Part shown: positions 44,465-47,614 of the stretch, piece after piece
Layout of the letters: each line of letters opens with the position of its first letter
Numbering within the stretch: the stretch's first letter is position 1
Assembly (NCBI GenBank): GCA_020628475.1
Contig: JAHDFB010000004.1
Span: 60,077-107,690 of the forward strand
DNA length: 47,614 nucleotides
Origin: Saprospiraceae bacterium
GTDB lineage: Bacteria; Bacteroidota; Bacteroidia; Chitinophagales; Saprospiraceae
Reading direction: 5' to 3'
Made by a program: the position numbers and the translations under genes
The notes under the pieces: generated by a model
Told to the model about the DNA's origin: nothing
The model's database searches: none
Seen by the model: only the letters and a program-made list of their open reading frames with translations

Positions 44465-46047
44465 TCTGATTTTTTTCTGATTAAAAACATGGTCTGTCTA
44501 CCTTCACGCACGCAAATCTCATCAATGATTTCAACATCTATGGGTAGTTCGGCACGAGCTGTATCGAAGATGGTGATTCCTTCGGTCTGAATGTCAGAAG
44601 ATCTCGGTGTAATCTTACCTCGCTCATTGGCAATATATACGGAACTCGTTAAATCTATGTTACTGGAATTATAAATGTTGATAGGAACATCCTTGTAAGT
44701 ACGTCCTAATTCGATGGCTTGTGCTCGACATTGAACCCCTTGATCTCCCTGATAACGTTCTGGAATGAAAAACCAGTTAAATAGTATTCGCGCAACGAGT
44801 ATCGCACAAATAAAGGTAATCAATCGAATGGCTCGGTATTTATTGAAGTAGTAAAAGATAAAAGATAGGGCTATTAATCCTAGACTCAACTTGACATATC
44901 GATACGGAATATCCACATGCATCGTTTGATGGAGCGCAATAATCGGTGTCAAGAATAGTACTCCAAAAAGTAGCTGATGAATGCGGAAGTAAATTTTATA
45001 GTAGATACTATTGGCATCGTAATGGATCTTATGTAAGTATAAGAAAATGCTAAAAACCAATGGAATTAACATGAGAATATAGCGTGGATAGACTTCAATA
45101 CTAAACCAGTATACCAGGATGTTGGCCATAAAAATGAGCGCGCAAAATGCAATGAAGGGAACGGATTTGATCTTAGCAAGGATTCCTTTTTGAAATAAAT
45201 AAATGACCATGATAGACCATGGCAAGAAATGATATATATTTTCAAAAGGGTAGGTGACTAGATGGGTAAAAGTCTGCCCAAAGGCATATCGATCTTCTAA
45301 TGCTGTTCGAAGGGTAGCTTGATACAACAAGGAATCCATCGTTTTTGTGAGATCAGCTCGTTGAATATAGCTTAGATAGTAGGAACCTACGATGATGGCA
45401 AAGGATAAGATCCCTGCAAGATGTTGTATTGTGAACAATCGCTTCCAGTCTTTTTTGTAGATCAGGTAGACAACCAAAGTGATTCCTTGAAATAAAATAC
45501 TCGGAAAACCTTTCAATAAAAATCCAATTGCCGCCAGTACGTAACTCCAGATAAACATACTGCCGTAGCGTTTCTTCTCGTATTGATGATAGATGATCAT
45601 GAACGAACTGAAAGTGACCAAAGAATATAGAATATCAATGTAGGACAACATACTATCCCAGAACAATATTCGTCCACAGGTGATAAATAATAGGCCATTC
45701 AGTAGGCTATATTCCTTGGAGAAATGTTTTTTGGAATAAGCAAAGATGACGTAGCCAAAAAATAGGAGAAAGAAGATATTGGGTATGCGGGCGTTCCATT
45801 CTGAAAAGCCACCGAGTAGTTTATAGGTGAGCACTAAAACCCAATTATAAACGGGTGGTTTGGATCGATATTCTACCCCGTTCCAAGTAGGAACGATATA
45901 GTCACCAGACAATTCCATTTCAATAGCGACTATCGAACGGATGGCCTCGTCATCGTTAATGACCTGCAAGCCCAGATTGATGAGTAGGGCAGGAAGGAGT
46001 AACAAGGCCGCAATAATAAACCAAATCCTAGTTTCACTAAGACGCAT
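44461..46047 (-). CDS. GT39/ArnT-like membrane glycosyltransferase
   Basis: A protein of 528 residues with about twelve hydrophobic segments. The N-terminal periplasmic loop is the hallmark: NDDEAIRSIVAIEMELSGDYIVPTWNG, with the catalytic acidic pair, then YRSKPPVYNW. This is the PMT/ArnT fold that transfers a sugar from a polyprenyl-phosphate donor. The C-terminal soluble part (about 435-528) is beta-rich. Acceptor could be lipid A, a glycan or protein. It overlaps the M16 peptidase gene by 11 bp on the same strand, so the two are coupled. Confidence 0.85.
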   Translation of the reverse strand: MRLSETRIWFIIAALLLLPALLINLGLQVINDDEAIRSIVAIEMELSGDYIVPTWNGVEYRSKPPVYNWVLVLTYKLLGGFSEWNARIPNIFFLLFFGYVIFAYSKKHFSKEYSLLNGLLFITCGRILFWDSMLSYIDILYSLVTFSSFMIIYHQYEKKRYGSMFIWSYVLAAIGFLLKGFPSILFQGITLVVYLIYKKDWKRLFTIQHLAGILSFAIIVGSYYLSYIQRADLTKTMDSLLYQATLRTALEDRYAFGQTFTHLVTYPFENIYHFLPWSIMVIYLFQKGILAKIKSVPFIAFCALIFMANILVYWFSIEVYPRYILMLIPLVFSIFLYLHKIHYDANSIYYKIYFRIHQLLFGVLFLTPIIALHQTMHVDIPYRYVKLSLGLIALSFIFYYFNKYRAIRLITFICAILVARILFNWFFIPERYQGDQGVQCRAQAIELGRTYKDVPINIYNSSNIDLTSSVYIANERGKITPRSSDIQTEGITIFDTARAELPIDVEIIDEICVREGRQTMFLIRKKSD

Positions 46048-47290
46048 GCTCCTGTGGTTTATAAATGATTTCGGTACAATTTTCCGGTACTAATATTTCA
46101 TTGGCTACTTCACGAATATCTTCTACTTTAACAGCACTGTAATGATCCATTTGTTGATTTATCAAATCCGTATTTCCTAGATTGGTATAAAAGCCTAGGT
46201 TGATCGCTTTTGTTAAGATATTGACCTCGGAATAGACCTGCGCGCTTTCTAATTTATTGAGCAGTTTTTGGAGTTCATCAGCTTCAATCAAGTTGTTTTT
46301 TACAGAATCCAGTTCTTTCCATATGAGCTTTTCAATCTGTTCGATATCCGCCCCATCATTTAACTTCGCTTCGACCATTAAGAGACCGGGATCTAAGGTT
46401 CCGCTGACATAGGCGTCAATTGTTGTGAACCAAGGTGTCCCCTTATATAAATGTTGAAAAAATCGAGAAGAACGACCATTGCTTAGAATATCCGTAATCA
46501 AATCGGTGGTGTAATAATTGGGATGAATTCGATCACTCATGTGAAAACCTAAATAAACGGCTTGTGCTGGAACAGGATTACTTAGGGTTTTCCGCCTAAA
46601 ATCCATCTGTGTTGGTTCAATTTCCCAAGAAGTTGCTACAGCGGTTTCCGTCTTGTTGTCGATCCATCCAAAATACTTTTCGATTAAGGCATAGCAGCTA
46701 TCTTCATCGATATCTCCGACAATACTAATAATGGCGTTATTTGGATTGTAATATTGATCAAAGAAGTGTTGAACGTCAGCTAAACGAGCGTCTTCGATGT
46801 GGGAAAAATCTTTCCCTATGGTGGGCCAATGATACGGATGTTTCTGGTAAGCAAGAGCACTCATGTGATGCCACATGTCGCCGTATGGTTGATTGAGACA
46901 AACCTCTTTAAACTCTTCAACTACTACTTTCTTTTGGACATTCAGACTTTCCTCATTGATATTGAGATAGGCCATTCGATCAGATTCAAGCCACAAAACC
47001 GTTTCTAAATTTTCTTTAGGTACCAAGTTGTAAAAATTGGTAATATCTGAATTCGTAAAGGCATTATTCTCGCCTCCAGCCATTTGAATGGGAATGTCAA
47101 AATCCTCAACATGCTTACTGCCGCTAAACATTAAATGTTCGAAAAGATGTGCAAATCCAGTTTTATCCTTCGATTCATTTCTCGACCCCACTTGATATAG
47201 AATATTTACCGCTACCAATGGTGTACTACTATCGCGATGTACAACGACCTGCAAACCATTTTTTAAACGAAAGTTTTTATACTGAATCAT
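46037..47290 (-). CDS. M16-family zinc metallopeptidase
   Basis: A protein of 417 residues with the inverted zinc motif HLFEH (His48, Glu51, His52) in GFAHLFEHLMFSGSKH, and the downstream segment VVVEEFKEVCLNQPYGDMW holding the third ligand region. The second half (from about 220) is the catalytically inactive M16_C domain. It has no signal peptide, unlike many Bacteroidota M16 proteins, so it may be cytoplasmic, or a leader is missing. It is upstream of, and overlaps, the GT39 gene. Confidence 0.9.
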   Translation of the reverse strand: MIQYKNFRLKNGLQVVVHRDSSTPLVAVNILYQVGSRNESKDKTGFAHLFEHLMFSGSKHVEDFDIPIQMAGGENNAFTNSDITNFYNLVPKENLETVLWLESDRMAYLNINEESLNVQKKVVVEEFKEVCLNQPYGDMWHHMSALAYQKHPYHWPTIGKDFSHIEDARLADVQHFFDQYYNPNNAIISIVGDIDEDSCYALIEKYFGWIDNKTETAVATSWEIEPTQMDFRRKTLSNPVPAQAVYLGFHMSDRIHPNYYTTDLITDILSNGRSSRFFQHLYKGTPWFTTIDAYVSGTLDPGLLMVEAKLNDGADIEQIEKLIWKELDSVKNNLIEADELQKLLNKLESAQVYSEVNILTKAINLGFYTNLGNTDLINQQMDHYSAVKVEDIREVANEILVPENCTEIIYKPQEHAS

Positions 47291-47294
47291 CCCG

Positions 47295-47302
47295 CAAATT
47301 TA
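47295..47302 (-). promoter_or_regulatory. -7 promoter box (TAAATTTG) for the M16 peptidase-GT39 operon
   Basis: An exact TAnnTTTG match only 5 bp before the ATG at 47290, which implies a nearly leaderless mRNA or a start codon further downstream. Confidence 0.4.
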
Positions 47303-47350
47303 CATCAAGAAAGTGAATGAATGGTTGATTTTTCGATATTAGAAAAAAAC

Positions 47351-47365
47351 TTCCACATTGTGGAA
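47351..47365. other. Palindrome TTCCAC-ATT-GTGGAA in the peptidase/metG divergent region
   Basis: A perfect 6-bp inverted repeat with a 3-bp centre, roughly midway between the two divergent genes. It could be an operator. A -7-like TATCTTCG (47408-47415) lies before metG. Confidence 0.35.
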
Positions 47366-47431
47366 AGATTTTTCATATATAAATATTACTTATTATAATA
47401 ATCTGAATATCTTCGCGCATTATTTTCTTCT

Positions 47432-47614
47432 ATGCGACAATTCGAACGATTACTAGTTACTTCGGCGCTTCCTTATGCGAATGGCCCACTTCATATTGGA
47501 CATTTGTCTGGTGCCTATTTATCCGCTGATATCTATGTTCGATTCAATCGGCTCATGGAGAAAGACGTCTTATTCGTCTGCGGATCGGATGAAAATGGAG
47601 CAGCCATTACCATT
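47432..47614 (+). CDS. metG: Methionyl-tRNA synthetase, N-terminal fragment
   Basis: Open from ATG 47432 to the window edge, 61 codons. It reads [19 protein letters not shown] with the class I HIGH motif, then [15 protein letters not shown] and [14 protein letters not shown], the standard MetG N-terminus that binds ATP and methionine. The KMSKS motif and the rest of the gene lie outside the window. Confidence 0.95.
   Translation, partial: MRQFERLLVTSALPYANGPLHIGHLSGAYLSADIYVRFNRLMEKDVLFVCGSDENGAAITI

Overview
The window is an AT-rich (estimated by eye at about 37-40 % GC) chromosomal segment of a member of the Bacteroidota. The evidence is several type IX secretion (T9SS) and gliding proteins (a PorP/SprF-like C-terminus, GldJ, PorD/DUF4835, one type A and one type B sorting-domain protein with SprB repeats), the gene orders gldJ-murF and bamD-rpoZ-coaBC, and at least a dozen upstream regions with an exact TAnnTTTG -7 box, the Bacteroidota housekeeping promoter element. 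The large SprB-repeat/cohesin-like adhesin and the double-length Ddl suggest a Saprospiria-like lineage; this is inference. No phage, IS element, CRISPR array, rRNA or tRNA was seen. Most of the window is core genome.

Layout. 1-4.3 kb: end of a PorP/SprF protein, gldJ, murF and, convergent, a protein that looks like an arginase-fold enzyme without its metal ligands. 4.3-10.2 kb: amino-acid dehydrogenase, OmpA-family porin, SPFH protein, Mn-type superoxide dismutase and lolA. 10.2-10.45 kb: a probable unannotated structured small RNA on the minus strand with its own -7 box and terminator. 10.6-16.6 kb: HI0933-type flavoprotein, patatin, then a bamD-rpoZ-coaBC-porD-purN operon. 16.6-19.3 kb: ACC deaminase/D-cysteine desulfhydrase-like enzyme, inward-rectifier K+ channel, small outer-membrane protein. 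19.4-24.7 kb, minus: a cloverleaf-like palindromic element, a beta-lactamase-like/alpha-beta hydrolase fusion lipoprotein, a T9SS cargo protein and an MsbA-like ABC exporter. 24.8-28.4 kb, minus: fabH-efp-accB-accC, with a strong terminator. 28.8-34.5 kb: thioredoxin-SPOR fusion and a giant adhesin. 34.6-38.7 kb: a second palindromic element, fumC, an inverted-repeat unit, a methyltransferase and a MATE transporter. 38.9-44.5 kb: a double-length Ddl overlapping a PASTA protein, rhodanese, dcd, a phosphopantetheinyl transferase and a small lipoprotein. 44.5-47.6 kb: GT39 membrane glycosyltransferase, M16 peptidase and the start of metG.

Functionally the genes concentrate on the cell envelope: peptidoglycan precursor synthesis (murF, double Ddl), outer-membrane biogenesis (bamD, lolA, ompA), fatty-acid initiation (fabH, accB, accC), and T9SS secretion with its cargo. 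The most unusual items are the tandem Ddl fusion, whose two halves have lost different active-site residues, the candidate minus-strand ncRNA, the two GC-rich multi-hairpin elements, the pseudo-ureohydrolase, the thioredoxin-SPOR protein and the hydrolase fusion.
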